64,000 nt of DNA, from assembly GCA_003164635.1 (NCBI GenBank), contig PLTV01000391.1, forward strand, positions 870-64,869, read 5' to 3'. A model generated the notes under the pieces. It was given only the letters and a program-made list of their open reading frames with translations, did no database searches and was not told the origin of the DNA. Every line of letters starts with the position of its first letter. Positions within the stretch are counted from its first letter, which is position 1. The stretch comes from Acidobacteriaceae bacterium (GTDB lineage: Bacteria; Acidobacteriota; Terriglobia; Terriglobales; Acidobacteriaceae). The position numbers and the translations under genes were made by a program. Positions 43,131 through 50,935 of this stretch are shown in pieces.

Positions 43131-44692
43131 AATCTATTTCAAACCACGATGACGACGTGCACATTGTCAAGGATCGTCGCTGGGACATCCTATTCGTGCC
43201 GGCAGCTATCCTTCTGTGTTTCTGTTCGCCGCTTCCGCGAGTGCAGGCGCAGAACGGGCCTGCGCAGGCCACGTCGAGCGAGACGAGCGAACAGAAAGTG
43301 GATTCCCTGACCAAAGCGATGGCGCAGGCTCAATCGCAAATGGAGACGGTTCAAACGCAGTTGGCTGAATTACGCGCTCAACTGGCCGCGCTGCAGCAAC
43401 AAATCGCGACGGAGAAGGCCAATGCACCGGCCGCAACGCAACACGCAGCCGCGAGCGGAGACACGACAGAGTCAACTTCCGGACCTGCCGCGGCGCTAGA
43501 TGAGATTCGAGAACGCCAGGCAATCGAGGAATCTCAAATTGCGACACATGACGTGGCCAAGGTTGAGACGGATTCCAAGTATCCGCTGAAGGTAAGTGGG
43601 CTTTTGTTGCTCAACGGCTTTGTGAACACGAGGCAGGTTGACGTTGCTGCGGCTCCGACATACGCACTTCCGGGGTCGGGCAGCACGGGGCTCTCGATCC
43701 GGCAGACGGTGTTAGGGCTCGATGCACGCGGGCCGCGTCTGGCTGATGCAGCCAGCCGGGCCGATCTGCGTGTGGACTTTTTTGCAGGTGAAACCTCCGC
43801 GGACTATCCCGGCGGCGTTCTCCGATTGCGAACGGCTCACGCGGCGCTTGACTGGAAGAATACGGAGGCATTCTTCGAACTGGATCGGAGCCTTCTTGAG
43901 CCGAACGAGCCTTCCTCGTTGGTTGCCATTGCACAACCGGAACTGGCGTGGGCGGGGAATCTTTGGAATTGGAATCCGCAAGCCGGAATATCCCACCATT
44001 TTGCGCTTTCAGATTCAGCGCGGATGAAGATTGAGACGGCGTTCATTGATGCCTCAGACCCCATTCCACCGGGATTGACGGCAAGTGCGCCATCCGTGAC
44101 GCAAACGGAACGAAGCCGCTGGCCGGGCGTAGAGGCTCGGATCGCTTTCCAGCACGGAGAGAGTGGGATTGGGACGGAAGTTGGAGTGGGCGGATATTTC
44201 AGCCCGCATCGTGCGGGAGACGGCAACACCTTCAACGCATGGGCTGGAACAGTGGATTTGAAAATGCCGCTGAGCCGATATTTTGAATTGACGGTCAACG
44301 GATATCGCGGTCAGGCGCTCGCCGGACTCGGCGGCGGTGGATACGTGAACTACTACGATCTTTACGAAGGATCGGAGGAGTACGCACACGGACTAGACGA
44401 CGCGGGGGGCTGGGCCCAATTGAAGGCTCGACCCGCGACGCGTTTGGAGATCAACGCGGGGTTCGGCGTTGACAACCCATTCGCAAAGGAGATTCAAGCA
44501 TCGATGGCATCCGCTGGAAGTTCGAATTACCCGGGGCTGGCACGCAATCGCGGTGTCTATTCGAATGCCATCTACAGTCCAAGCGCATATCTACTTTTCT
44601 CCGTCGAATACAGGCGGCTTTGGACAAATTACAGTTCGGGTCCAACCGATTTCACCGACGTGATTGGAATTGGGGCGGGGTACAGGTTCTGA
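43127..44692 (+). CDS. Coiled-coil porin-like outer-membrane protein
   Basis: 521 residues. A signal peptide (ILFVPAAILLCFCSPLPRVQAQ) and a long alanine/glutamine-rich coiled coil (about 56-105: VDSLTKAMAQAQSQMETVQTQLAELRAQLAALQQQIA) precede a beta-barrel-like region rich in alternating hydrophobic residues and ending in GAGYRF with a C-terminal Phe. The layout, with a coiled coil before a barrel, is that of DcaP-type or related porins. The start codon overlaps the kinase stop as ATGA. Function likely outer-membrane channel; the substrate is unknown. Inclusion in a two-component operon suggests it is a target controlled by, or part of, the same response. Confidence 0.85.
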   Translation: MKSISNHDDDVHIVKDRRWDILFVPAAILLCFCSPLPRVQAQNGPAQATSSETSEQKVDSLTKAMAQAQSQMETVQTQLAELRAQLAALQQQIATEKANAPAATQHAAASGDTTESTSGPAAALDEIRERQAIEESQIATHDVAKVETDSKYPLKVSGLLLLNGFVNTRQVDVAAAPTYALPGSGSTGLSIRQTVLGLDARGPRLADAASRADLRVDFFAGETSADYPGGVLRLRTAHAALDWKNTEAFFELDRSLLEPNEPSSLVAIAQPELAWAGNLWNWNPQAGISHHFALSDSARMKIETAFIDASDPIPPGLTASAPSVTQTERSRWPGVEARIAFQHGESGIGTEVGVGGYFSPHRAGDGNTFNAWAGTVDLKMPLSRYFELTVNGYRGQALAGLGGGGYVNYYDLYEGSEEYAHGLDDAGGWAQLKARPATRLEINAGFGVDNPFAKEIQASMASAGSSNYPGLARNRGVYSNAIYSPSAYLLFSVEYRRLWTNYSSGPTDFTDVIGIGAGYRF

Positions 44693-45417
44693 TGCTCGTA
44701 GCGATTCACAAACGTTTTTTCTGGTTGCTGCTTCCAGCCAGTCTGTTGTCGTGCTTCGCCGCGCAGATACCGTCAGCGCCTGGAAGTCCCATTAAAGCGA
44801 TCGCCAGACTCGCGCCGAACCCACACGACTCAACGCATAAACCGGCGAAAGCGCCTCCAGCCGTGATCTGGCTAAATCCGGTCGAGACAAGGCTTAATCA
44901 GCCCTTCCTTCCCGGCAGCTTCACCCTTCTGCAAAAGAACAAGATGTTTACGCCGCACTTGCTGGTATTGCCGGTCGGAAGCACCGTTTCATTCCCCAAT
45001 GCCGATCCGTTTTTTCACAACGTTTTTTCTCTCTTCGATGGGAAGCGATTCGACCTCGGATTGTACGAGGCAGGCTCAACTCGCAGCGTTGTTTTTTCCC
45101 GTGTCGGCGTCTCCTATATTTTTTGCAATATTCATTCCGAGATGAGTGCGGTGGTGATTGCACTGGAGACCCCGTATTTTGCGATCGACGATGCGCACGG
45201 AGTATTTCTTCTGGAAAACATGCCTCCTGGAGATTACGATCTGCATGTGTGGATCGAGGGCCAGAAACAGGCTTCGCTGGATACACTCACGCGCCGGGTT
45301 CGCGTTCGAGGAGAAGTTACCGATCTTGGCGAGATCCGCGGAGGCCAGCCTGAACCGAAGACGCACGTGAACAAATTCGGCCGGCCCTACAACCCTGATC
45401 CGCGCCCCATCTATTAA
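44692..45417 (+). CDS. Cupredoxin-like predicted lipoprotein
   Basis: 241 residues from the ATG that overlaps the previous stop (TGATG), so translation is coupled. SLLSC (17-21) may be a lipobox. A single cupredoxin-like beta sandwich spans about 55-155. His109 (FFHNVF), Cys145, His148 and Met151 (CNIHSEM) have the order and spacing of a type 1 copper site, so mononuclear copper binding is likely. A short carboxypeptidase-regulatory-like beta region follows (VFLLENMPPGDYDLHVWIEGQK). Such proteins are electron carriers or copper handlers. It is the last gene of the two-component operon and faces the cytochrome/barrel pair on the other strand. Confidence 0.85.
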   Translation: MLVAIHKRFFWLLLPASLLSCFAAQIPSAPGSPIKAIARLAPNPHDSTHKPAKAPPAVIWLNPVETRLNQPFLPGSFTLLQKNKMFTPHLLVLPVGSTVSFPNADPFFHNVFSLFDGKRFDLGLYEAGSTRSVVFSRVGVSYIFCNIHSEMSAVVIALETPYFAIDDAHGVFLLENMPPGDYDLHVWIEGQKQASLDTLTRRVRVRGEVTDLGEIRGGQPEPKTHVNKFGRPYNPDPRPIY

Positions 45418-45431
45418 CAATAGATCTCCTC

Positions 45432-45452
45432 CTTTCACCTTTGGGGTGAGAG
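45432..45452. terminator. Hairpin between convergent operons
   Basis: CTTTCACC-TTTGG-GGTGAGAG, an eight-pair stem with one T-G pair, in the 60-bp gap between the cupredoxin-like gene and the small cytochrome gene. A likely shared terminator, though without a T-run. Confidence 0.4.
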
Positions 45453-45477
45453 CAGGGTGACGGTTCGGTCCGCGCGC

Positions 45478-45762
45478 CTAAGGGTTAAAGAATCGCAGGA
45501 GCACTTCGGTATCGTGCCGGCTGAGTTGTGCGCGAATCCGCATGTGCTGCACGATCGTTCCTGAAATACGCGGCGAAAATCCATCGGGCGCAGAGTGGCA
45601 GCGAGAACATTGTTGCTCGAATATCCGCTGGCCTCCGTCTTGCGTACGCACCTGGCTTTTGTATGGTTTCGTTCGCGGTGCTCGATCTTGCTGCGCTGTC
45701 AGCGCAAACGCAGAAACCTCAACTGCAATGAGGACGCTAGACACAATATGTTTGAGATTCAC
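45478..45762 (-). CDS. Small c-type cytochrome
   Basis: 94 residues from the GTG at 45762, which overlaps the stop of the barrel gene as GTGA. An N-terminal signal-type hydrophobic segment (HIVSSVLIAVEVSAFALTAQ) precedes one heme-binding CSRCH (52-56). Met74 is a possible axial ligand (VQHMR). Fewer than 50 residues surround the heme, so it is a very small class I type domain. It probably moves electrons in the periplasm, perhaps with the neighbouring copper proteins. The start further upstream (45819) is not used because the signal peptide begins at the GTG. Confidence 0.82.
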   Translation of the reverse strand: MNLKHIVSSVLIAVEVSAFALTAQQDRAPRTKPYKSQVRTQDGGQRIFEQQCSRCHSAPDGFSPRISGTIVQHMRIRAQLSRHDTEVLLRFFNP

Positions 45763-46826
45763 CGTAGTTTGCCTTTCCACGCGGGAAATAAGAAGCGATA
45801 GACAATCCCTGTCTCCCACACATTGTGATTTTCAGTGGATGAAAACTGACGCGCATAGCTTGTGATGATCCTCGTGTTGTGTGGCAAGTTGTAATCGAGC
45901 CCAAAGTCGGCCCGCTGTGTGTTGACCGAAGGCAAGCCGTCGGTTGCTGTCGTATCTCTGCGAAAAGTCTGCTGCATGCGAAACACGGGCTCGAAGCGCC
46001 CAATAACACTGTCGAGGCCGCCGAATGCCTTCATGCGGTAGTCGGCCTCGATCCAGTAACCCTGCGCGTGGCTGCCACGAGCGAATTCAGACCTGAGTCG
46101 AAACGCCGTATCCGCGGGCTCCCACCAGACATGGGCCCCGTAGAAGTTCTCGTGTTTGCCTTGCAATTGGCGGTCGTACGAAAACCCCGCCTCAATGCCT
46201 TTTTCGGGCAAATAGAAGCTGACGCGGCCGCCGGTCCCGCGTTCCGCGCTGAACTGCGCATTGCCACTTCGAACAGAGTAGAAGTAGCTATAGTCAACTG
46301 AGATTTTGCTTCGCGCAATCGCGTTGCCGCGCAACATGCCGCCCAAACCGCTGCCGCTCGAGAGAGTGCCAAGCGCAGTAATCAACGGGCCGTCTTGAAA
46401 GTTGCCGATCCACACGGGTGATAGCCGCTCGATGTAGGTGTTGAAAGGGATGAGGAAATCGCCCGCGACAAATGAGAAATCAGAAGAAGCAATCACGTCC
46501 CCTTGCAGATAAGACAAACCAATGAAGTGGGCGTGGTTGTAACCATTCTGATTGTTCGCCTGGGGGGCAAAGGTCTCCAGAAGTGCCGCACGCGACTCGA
46601 TGAGGACGCGAGGCCCAAGAGGAGCGGCGAGGAGAGGCTCAATGATAGGCAAATAGGTTGTGTTGCCTGCGTTGGTATTCGAGAAAAACGCGACGCCGCC
46701 CGAAATCAGCGGCGCATCCTGAGCAAGACCATTCTGCACAAACACGGCAAACAAGCCGATCACAATTGTGCGACGGAGAAAAATTGGCGTCGTGTGATGC
46801 ATCCAACGTAGAGCCGGGAAGAACAT
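45759..46826 (-). CDS. Outer-membrane beta-barrel protein, unknown
   Basis: 355 residues. A signal peptide (RTIVIGLFAVFVQNGLAQ) is followed by a mature chain with alternating hydrophobic and polar strands, aromatic girdle residues, and repeated GYxxAHFxG/YWIEADYRM-type strands that suit an outer-membrane barrel. I do not recognise the family. It overlaps the following cytochrome gene by four bases (GTGA), so the two proteins are likely made together; one may carry electrons through, or load, the other. No ribosome site is evident before the first ATG, and Met9 is an alternative. Confidence 0.8.
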   Translation of the reverse strand: MFFPALRWMHHTTPIFLRRTIVIGLFAVFVQNGLAQDAPLISGGVAFFSNTNAGNTTYLPIIEPLLAAPLGPRVLIESRAALLETFAPQANNQNGYNHAHFIGLSYLQGDVIASSDFSFVAGDFLIPFNTYIERLSPVWIGNFQDGPLITALGTLSSGSGLGGMLRGNAIARSKISVDYSYFYSVRSGNAQFSAERGTGGRVSFYLPEKGIEAGFSYDRQLQGKHENFYGAHVWWEPADTAFRLRSEFARGSHAQGYWIEADYRMKAFGGLDSVIGRFEPVFRMQQTFRRDTTATDGLPSVNTQRADFGLDYNLPHNTRIITSYARQFSSTENHNVWETGIVYRFLFPAWKGKLR

Positions 46827-47175
46827 GACTACGAAGTTAAAGGATTGCCCAGAGCCGTGTGTCGCGTGAACGTCTGTTGTTTGTCAAACGATTGTCTGCG
46901 CCCAGGGGCCTGAATCAATGAAACTCTCTGACCTGACTTCGTTGCGCCTTCCGAGAAAACATGCGCCCTCCGCCCGGTTCCACTGAGCGCAGGGCTCGCA
47001 GCAATGCAGTGACAATCGCCTTACAGAGACTTGACAAGCATCGAATCGCATCCGAATAAGGTCGAATAAATGGTAGCGACTCCGATCAATGAACCTGATT
47101 AGCCGACCCACCGACCGGGGACGTCAAGCGCGGGTGATAAAGATCGAGCGCATCCTCTATCCGAAAGGGCTAAGC
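46827..47175. other. Divergent intergenic region, barrel/cytochrome vs CuA/cytochrome
   Basis: 349 bp between the minus-strand barrel gene and the plus-strand CuA gene. It contains the 11-bp-period repeat (47010-47036) but no gene; a 75-codon minus frame here has no recognisable features. The promoter of the CuA gene is probably near TTGACA (47031-47036) although the -10 match is poor. Confidence 0.45.
47010..47036. promoter_or_regulatory. 11-bp-period triple repeat upstream of CuA operon
   Basis: TGACA (47010), TTACA (47021) and TGACA (47032) recur every 11 bp. The last box lies inside TTGACA. Compare the sites at 40507 and 49556, where TGTCA/TGACA also recur at 11 bp. A divergent barrel/cytochrome operon starts on the other side, so the site could serve both. 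Confidence 0.45.
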
Positions 47176-47541
47176 ATGGAAGCCAAAGCTGCGATGAAGT
47201 TGATATGCACCGGTATTCTTTTTTCTACGCTCTTGCCAGTTCTGACAGCTATCGCCCAAGCAGCACCGCGGCGCATTGAAGTTACGGCGAAGCGCTTCGA
47301 ATTCTCGCCTAGCGAAATCACGTTGAAGCGAGGTGAACCGGTGGTGCTCATCATTAAAAGCGCTGACGTGCCGCACGGAGTCCGTTTCCGTGAACTCGGG
47401 GTCGAAGTGAGGACGGGAAGGGGTGAAGCCAGTGAGGCTGCGTTCACACCTGCTAAAGCAGGTACTTTTGTTGGCCAGTGCTCCGTCTTCTGCGGAGCGG
47501 GGCATGGGAAGATGAAGCTCATTCTCCACATTGTGGACTAG
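47176..47541 (+). CDS. Free-standing CuA-domain protein
   Basis: 121 residues from the ATG at 47176 (AAGGG six bases upstream; the frame is open 29 codons earlier but without features). A signal peptide or membrane anchor (LICTGILFSTLLPVLTAIAQAA) is followed by a cupredoxin domain. The ligand set matches CuA centres of cytochrome oxidase subunit II and nitrous-oxide reductase: His67 (VPHG), Cys102, Cys106, His110 and Met113 in C-S-V-F-C-G-A-G-H-G-K-M with exact canonical spacing. The usual Glu at the third position is Val, which is tolerated because only its carbonyl binds copper. No oxidase subunit I is in the window. It is followed three bases later by a cytochrome c gene, so the two likely exchange electrons. 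Confidence 0.88.
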   Translation: MEAKAAMKLICTGILFSTLLPVLTAIAQAAPRRIEVTAKRFEFSPSEITLKRGEPVVLIIKSADVPHGVRFRELGVEVRTGRGEASEAAFTPAKAGTFVGQCSVFCGAGHGKMKLILHIVD

Positions 47542-47544
47542 ATC

Positions 47545-48036
47545 ATGGCAAAGTTTGCGGCTCTGATTGTTGCAGCAACTCTCCTGTCGCTGTTGCTCGT
47601 CGCGCTGATCGGCATTCAAGTTCTGGGTTGCAAAGCGGACCCGCCGAGCAGATCGGAGACGGCCATCATGAATTGGATCAAGCACCGGCTGTTGGTGCGC
47701 GGAAAAGACGATAAGAATCCGTTAAACGATAGTGTGGCCGATGGCAAAGAGGCGTTCTCTCATTATTGCGTTGCGTGCCATGGGCTCGATGGGCAGAATA
47801 CCGGGGTGCCGTTCGCTGACCGAATGGCGCCTCCCGTCCCCTCACTCGCGGGAAAAGATGTTCAGTCATACACGGACGGGCAACTGAAATGGATCATCGA
47901 CTACGGCATCTGGCCTTCGGGCATGCCGGGATCGAAAGGCATGTTAAGCAAGGATGAGATTTGGTCGATAGTGACTTTCCTGCGCCATTTACCGCCGGCC
48001 GGAAGTGCAGGGAGCCCCGAGATGTATAGCCACTAA
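47545..48036 (+). CDS. Membrane-anchored cytochrome c
   Basis: 163 residues. A single N-terminal transmembrane helix (about 4-28) anchors the protein, and a class I cytochrome c domain follows with CVACHG (75-80) and a distal GMPG (Met about 127). The sequence DRMAPPVPSLAG and WIIDYGIWPSGMP resembles cytochrome domains of copper-dependent oxidoreductases. It starts 3 bp after the CuA gene. It most likely takes electrons to or from the CuA protein in the periplasm. Confidence 0.9.
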   Translation: MAKFAALIVAATLLSLLLVALIGIQVLGCKADPPSRSETAIMNWIKHRLLVRGKDDKNPLNDSVADGKEAFSHYCVACHGLDGQNTGVPFADRMAPPVPSLAGKDVQSYTDGQLKWIIDYGIWPSGMPGSKGMLSKDEIWSIVTFLRHLPPAGSAGSPEMYSH

Positions 48037-48056
48037 GACATTAACCGGCCGTCCGG

Positions 48057-49466
48057 ATGAATAAACGAAAGAACAATCTTATGCTGACATTTTCCTTCCA
48101 ATCCGCATACGCATCGGTGCGAATCCCGAGCGAGGTCAAGGCGCTTCTCTTCGCTCTTCAGCTCAGAGATCCCGACTTATCTCAGCTTATTCGCTTGGAT
48201 GACGACGGATGGACTAAACTTCTCTCCTATTGCGACGTTGCCCATTTGACTTTGACAGTTGCGCAATTGCCTGCGGGCTGCATGCCGCATTGGGTTGCGA
48301 AACGACTCAACGGGAACCTTGCTGATAATGCTCTTCGTTTCGAACGGGTGAAGGCGACATACCGAGAAGCACGTGCAGCGCTCGACAGAGCGAGTGTCGA
48401 ACATCTGGTGATCAAAGGTTTTGCGCAATCGCCGGATTATGTTGCGGACCCTCGGTTACGAGCTCAGTCGGATATTGATGTTCTCTGCTTGCCGAAATGC
48501 ATTGAAACTGCATCGAAGGCCTTGCAGTCTATTGGCTATCGCCCCTCGGACGCAGAACCCAGTTATGTTTTGGCCGACCATGCGCCGACACTCGTGCGCA
48601 TCGGCAATTGGACGTGGAGGGGCAACTCATTCGACCCAGAAATGCCGCTCAGTCTTGAGTTGCATTTTTGCCTGTGGAACGAACCGGTCTCACAAACTCC
48701 TATGCCGGAGGTCCGTGCGTTTTGGGAGCGGCGGTCTCACCGCGAACTTGATGGGCTCGTCTTCCCGAGCCTTAGCGGCGTGGATCAACTCGCTTACATG
48801 ACGCTCCATATCCTGCGTAACCTCTTCCTACGAGCCTGGATCATCCACCATGTTCGTGAACTGGCAGTCTTCCTTAACAACCATGCCGATGACGATGCGT
48901 TCTGGCATAGCTGGAGCAAGATTCATTCATCGAGAATGCGATCAATTCAGGCAATCGCGTTTTACTACGCGCGCGCATGGTTCAACTGCCGTCTTCATCC
49001 TATGGCAGCGCACGAGATAGATACACTTCCCGCGAATCGGCGGAGCTGGCTTGATTGTTTCTGCGGGTCTGCGCTCGAATCAATGTTTCGCCTCAACAAG
49101 GACTTTATGTGGCTGCAACTGACGCTCGTTCCTACGATGGCGGGGAAATGGAAAATACTCCGGCGTGCCTTCTTTCCTGCGCGCATCGCCCGAATCGGAG
49201 TTTTGCCCATTCGAATCGAAAACAGACGAATTGTTCCTTCGCGCGCGGCGAGCCATTGGCAGCAATACATCGCATACCTTTACTCGCGAACTTTCGCGTA
49301 CGCCCGCTCGAACATGGCCACGCTCGCACGAGGCTTTGGCTGGTACGTATCGCGCGTGGTTTTCTCAGCCGAGGCGGGTATGCGCAAAGGTTCCAAAGAT
49401 CCAGGTAAGGGATCTACCGATTTCGGTCTTGCCGGCGAGAGACTCGACGATGTGCATCCATTCTGA
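48057..49466 (+). CDS. Nucleotidyltransferase-fold protein (NTP_transf_5-like)
   Basis: 469 residues with no signal peptide. HLVIKGFAQSPDYVADPRLRAQSDIDVLC in the N-terminal half matches the conserved KG...Y.DP..R...DIDLL block of the uncharacterised nucleotidyltransferase family often called NTP_transf_5. The remaining 300 residues are helical and of unknown role. In other bacteria such genes occur near lasso-peptide and polysaccharide clusters. Here the gene is 20 bp after the cytochrome c gene, which suggests co-transcription with the CuA operon, but a link in function is not obvious. Substrate unknown. Confidence 0.8.
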   Translation: MNKRKNNLMLTFSFQSAYASVRIPSEVKALLFALQLRDPDLSQLIRLDDDGWTKLLSYCDVAHLTLTVAQLPAGCMPHWVAKRLNGNLADNALRFERVKATYREARAALDRASVEHLVIKGFAQSPDYVADPRLRAQSDIDVLCLPKCIETASKALQSIGYRPSDAEPSYVLADHAPTLVRIGNWTWRGNSFDPEMPLSLELHFCLWNEPVSQTPMPEVRAFWERRSHRELDGLVFPSLSGVDQLAYMTLHILRNLFLRAWIIHHVRELAVFLNNHADDDAFWHSWSKIHSSRMRSIQAIAFYYARAWFNCRLHPMAAHEIDTLPANRRSWLDCFCGSALESMFRLNKDFMWLQLTLVPTMAGKWKILRRAFFPARIARIGVLPIRIENRRIVPSRAASHWQQYIAYLYSRTFAYARSNMATLARGFGWYVSRVVFSAEAGMRKGSKDPGKGSTDFGLAGERLDDVHPF

Positions 49467-49555
49467 TCACTTATAGTCGTGTTGTACTTCCATATGGCGC
49501 TCCCGGCCACCGATCCCGTCCCTGCTGTGTATCTCGATAGGACGCGACAATCCTA

Positions 49556-49572
49556 TGACATTCGAGTGACAT
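49556..49572. promoter_or_regulatory. 11-bp-period direct repeat upstream of NHL-type propeller
   Basis: TGACATTCGAGTGACAT: TGACA at 49556 and 49567, 11 bp apart. Its reverse complement shares ATGTCACT-N4-TGTCA with the site at 40507-40523. Located 120-136 bp before the start of the next gene. Confidence 0.45.
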
Positions 49573-49691
49573 GCCGCAGGCGCAATTGCGAGTAGCATAA
49601 GCGGCGATGGACTTGATTGCTGTGACCGAGCTATAAGTCGGTCTTCACATTTTTCCAAGGCAACATCGAACGAACTTCAGAAGGAGATGGC

Positions 49692-50837
49692 ATGTCATCG
49701 AAAGCGATTCTGAACGAATGCAAAGCGAGTGTGCTGAACATGAGCTATAAATGCGTGCGAGGTTTCCGCGCGGCAGAAGTCGCAGCGGCGATTTTGGCAC
49801 TGACACCAGGACTTATGCACGCTCAGCAACCCAGCGCGGAAGATGCTTTCTTGCCCAGCCCGGTAAGGGTCGTCTCTACGGTCCCGGCAAATGGAGATGT
49901 GAACCCGTATGGTGTTGCGTTTGTTCCTGGGAACTTTGACACCAATTCAGGGCCCTTGAAGCATGGGGACATTCTCATTTCAAATTTCAATAGCAAGAGC
50001 AATCTGCAAGGGACGGGATCAACCATCGTGCGCGTTCCCGCGAGTGGATCGGCAAGCTTGTTTTTTCAAGGCGGAGCGGGACTTGGGCTTTCGACGGCGC
50101 TGGGTACCTTGAGGGCCGGCTTCGTGGTTGTGGGCAACGCTCCGACCAAGGATGGGTCCTCGGCGACGGCGAGCGCAGGTTCGCTGCTCGTAATTGATAG
50201 CCGGGGCAAGCTTGTCCAGACGATTGCGAATGACTGGATCCAGTACCCGTGGGATATGGCGCTTGTCGACCATGGAGACTCCGCGACCGCGTTCGTGACG
50301 AATGCATTGAATGGAACCGTGAGCCGGTTAGACTTTAAGGTAAGCGCGAGCGGTCTCACGTTACTCAGCGCGATTACCATCGCATCTGGATATGTTCATC
50401 GCGGCGATCCGGTAGCGCTTTTTGTCGCTCCAACCGGGCTCGTTTATGATGGCAACCGCGATCGGCTCTATGTGGCGTCGACGGGAGATAACGCCGTGTT
50501 CGCGATCGCAAATGCCGCTGAGACACACACAGACTCCGGAAGAGGAGCGATTATCTACGAGGATGATGCGCACCTTCACGGGGCGCTCGGACTGGCCGCG
50601 GCTCCCAATGGTCACTTGCTGGTGAGTAACAATGACACGGTCAATTCGGATCCCAAGCAGCCAAGCGAGATTGTTGAGTTCACCAAAGAGGGCGAATTCG
50701 TGAAGGAGTTATCGGTGGACCCCAGTCAGGGAGGATCGTTTGGGTTGGCTGTAAGGTCGACCAGCGACGAGTCAATTTTTGCAGCGGTGGACGATAATGC
50801 TTCCACGCTTATCATTTGGACGCTGAACCTGCCGTAG
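49692..50837 (+). CDS. Secreted NHL-type beta-propeller protein
   Basis: 381 residues from the ATG with AAGGAG six bases upstream. A signal peptide (VAAAILALTPGLMHAQ) precedes repeated beta blades: NPYGVAFVPG, GDILISNFNS, DRLYVASTGDNAVFAI, HGALGLAAAPNGHLLVSNND and SFGLAVR. This is an NHL/SMP-30-like six-bladed propeller, probably periplasmic or secreted. No catalytic residues are obvious. The direct repeat at 49556 suggests control by the two-component system at 40601-43130. Confidence 0.85.
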   Translation: MSSKAILNECKASVLNMSYKCVRGFRAAEVAAAILALTPGLMHAQQPSAEDAFLPSPVRVVSTVPANGDVNPYGVAFVPGNFDTNSGPLKHGDILISNFNSKSNLQGTGSTIVRVPASGSASLFFQGGAGLGLSTALGTLRAGFVVVGNAPTKDGSSATASAGSLLVIDSRGKLVQTIANDWIQYPWDMALVDHGDSATAFVTNALNGTVSRLDFKVSASGLTLLSAITIASGYVHRGDPVALFVAPTGLVYDGNRDRLYVASTGDNAVFAIANAAETHTDSGRGAIIYEDDAHLHGALGLAAAPNGHLLVSNNDTVNSDPKQPSEIVEFTKEGEFVKELSVDPSQGGSFGLAVRSTSDESIFAAVDDNASTLIIWTLNLP

Positions 50838-50913
50838 TCGCCAACCTGCATCGATCCACGCAACAGTGGCATCGCTGCGAGAAGCGAAGCCCTCACTTAA
50901 CTGGCCATCAAAC

Positions 50914-50932
50914 GATCGCGCCGGGGCCGATC
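50914..50932. terminator. Weak hairpin between convergent genes
   Basis: GATCG-CGCCGGGGC-CGATC, a 5-bp stem just before the end of the GH106 gene and after the propeller gene. A possible shared terminator, low support. Confidence 0.2.
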
Positions 50933-50935
50933 AAG

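Noticed and set aside
46884-47111. 75-codon minus-strand frame between the barrel and CuA genes
   Set aside because: No signal peptide or family features; it overlaps the 11-bp repeat and the likely promoter.
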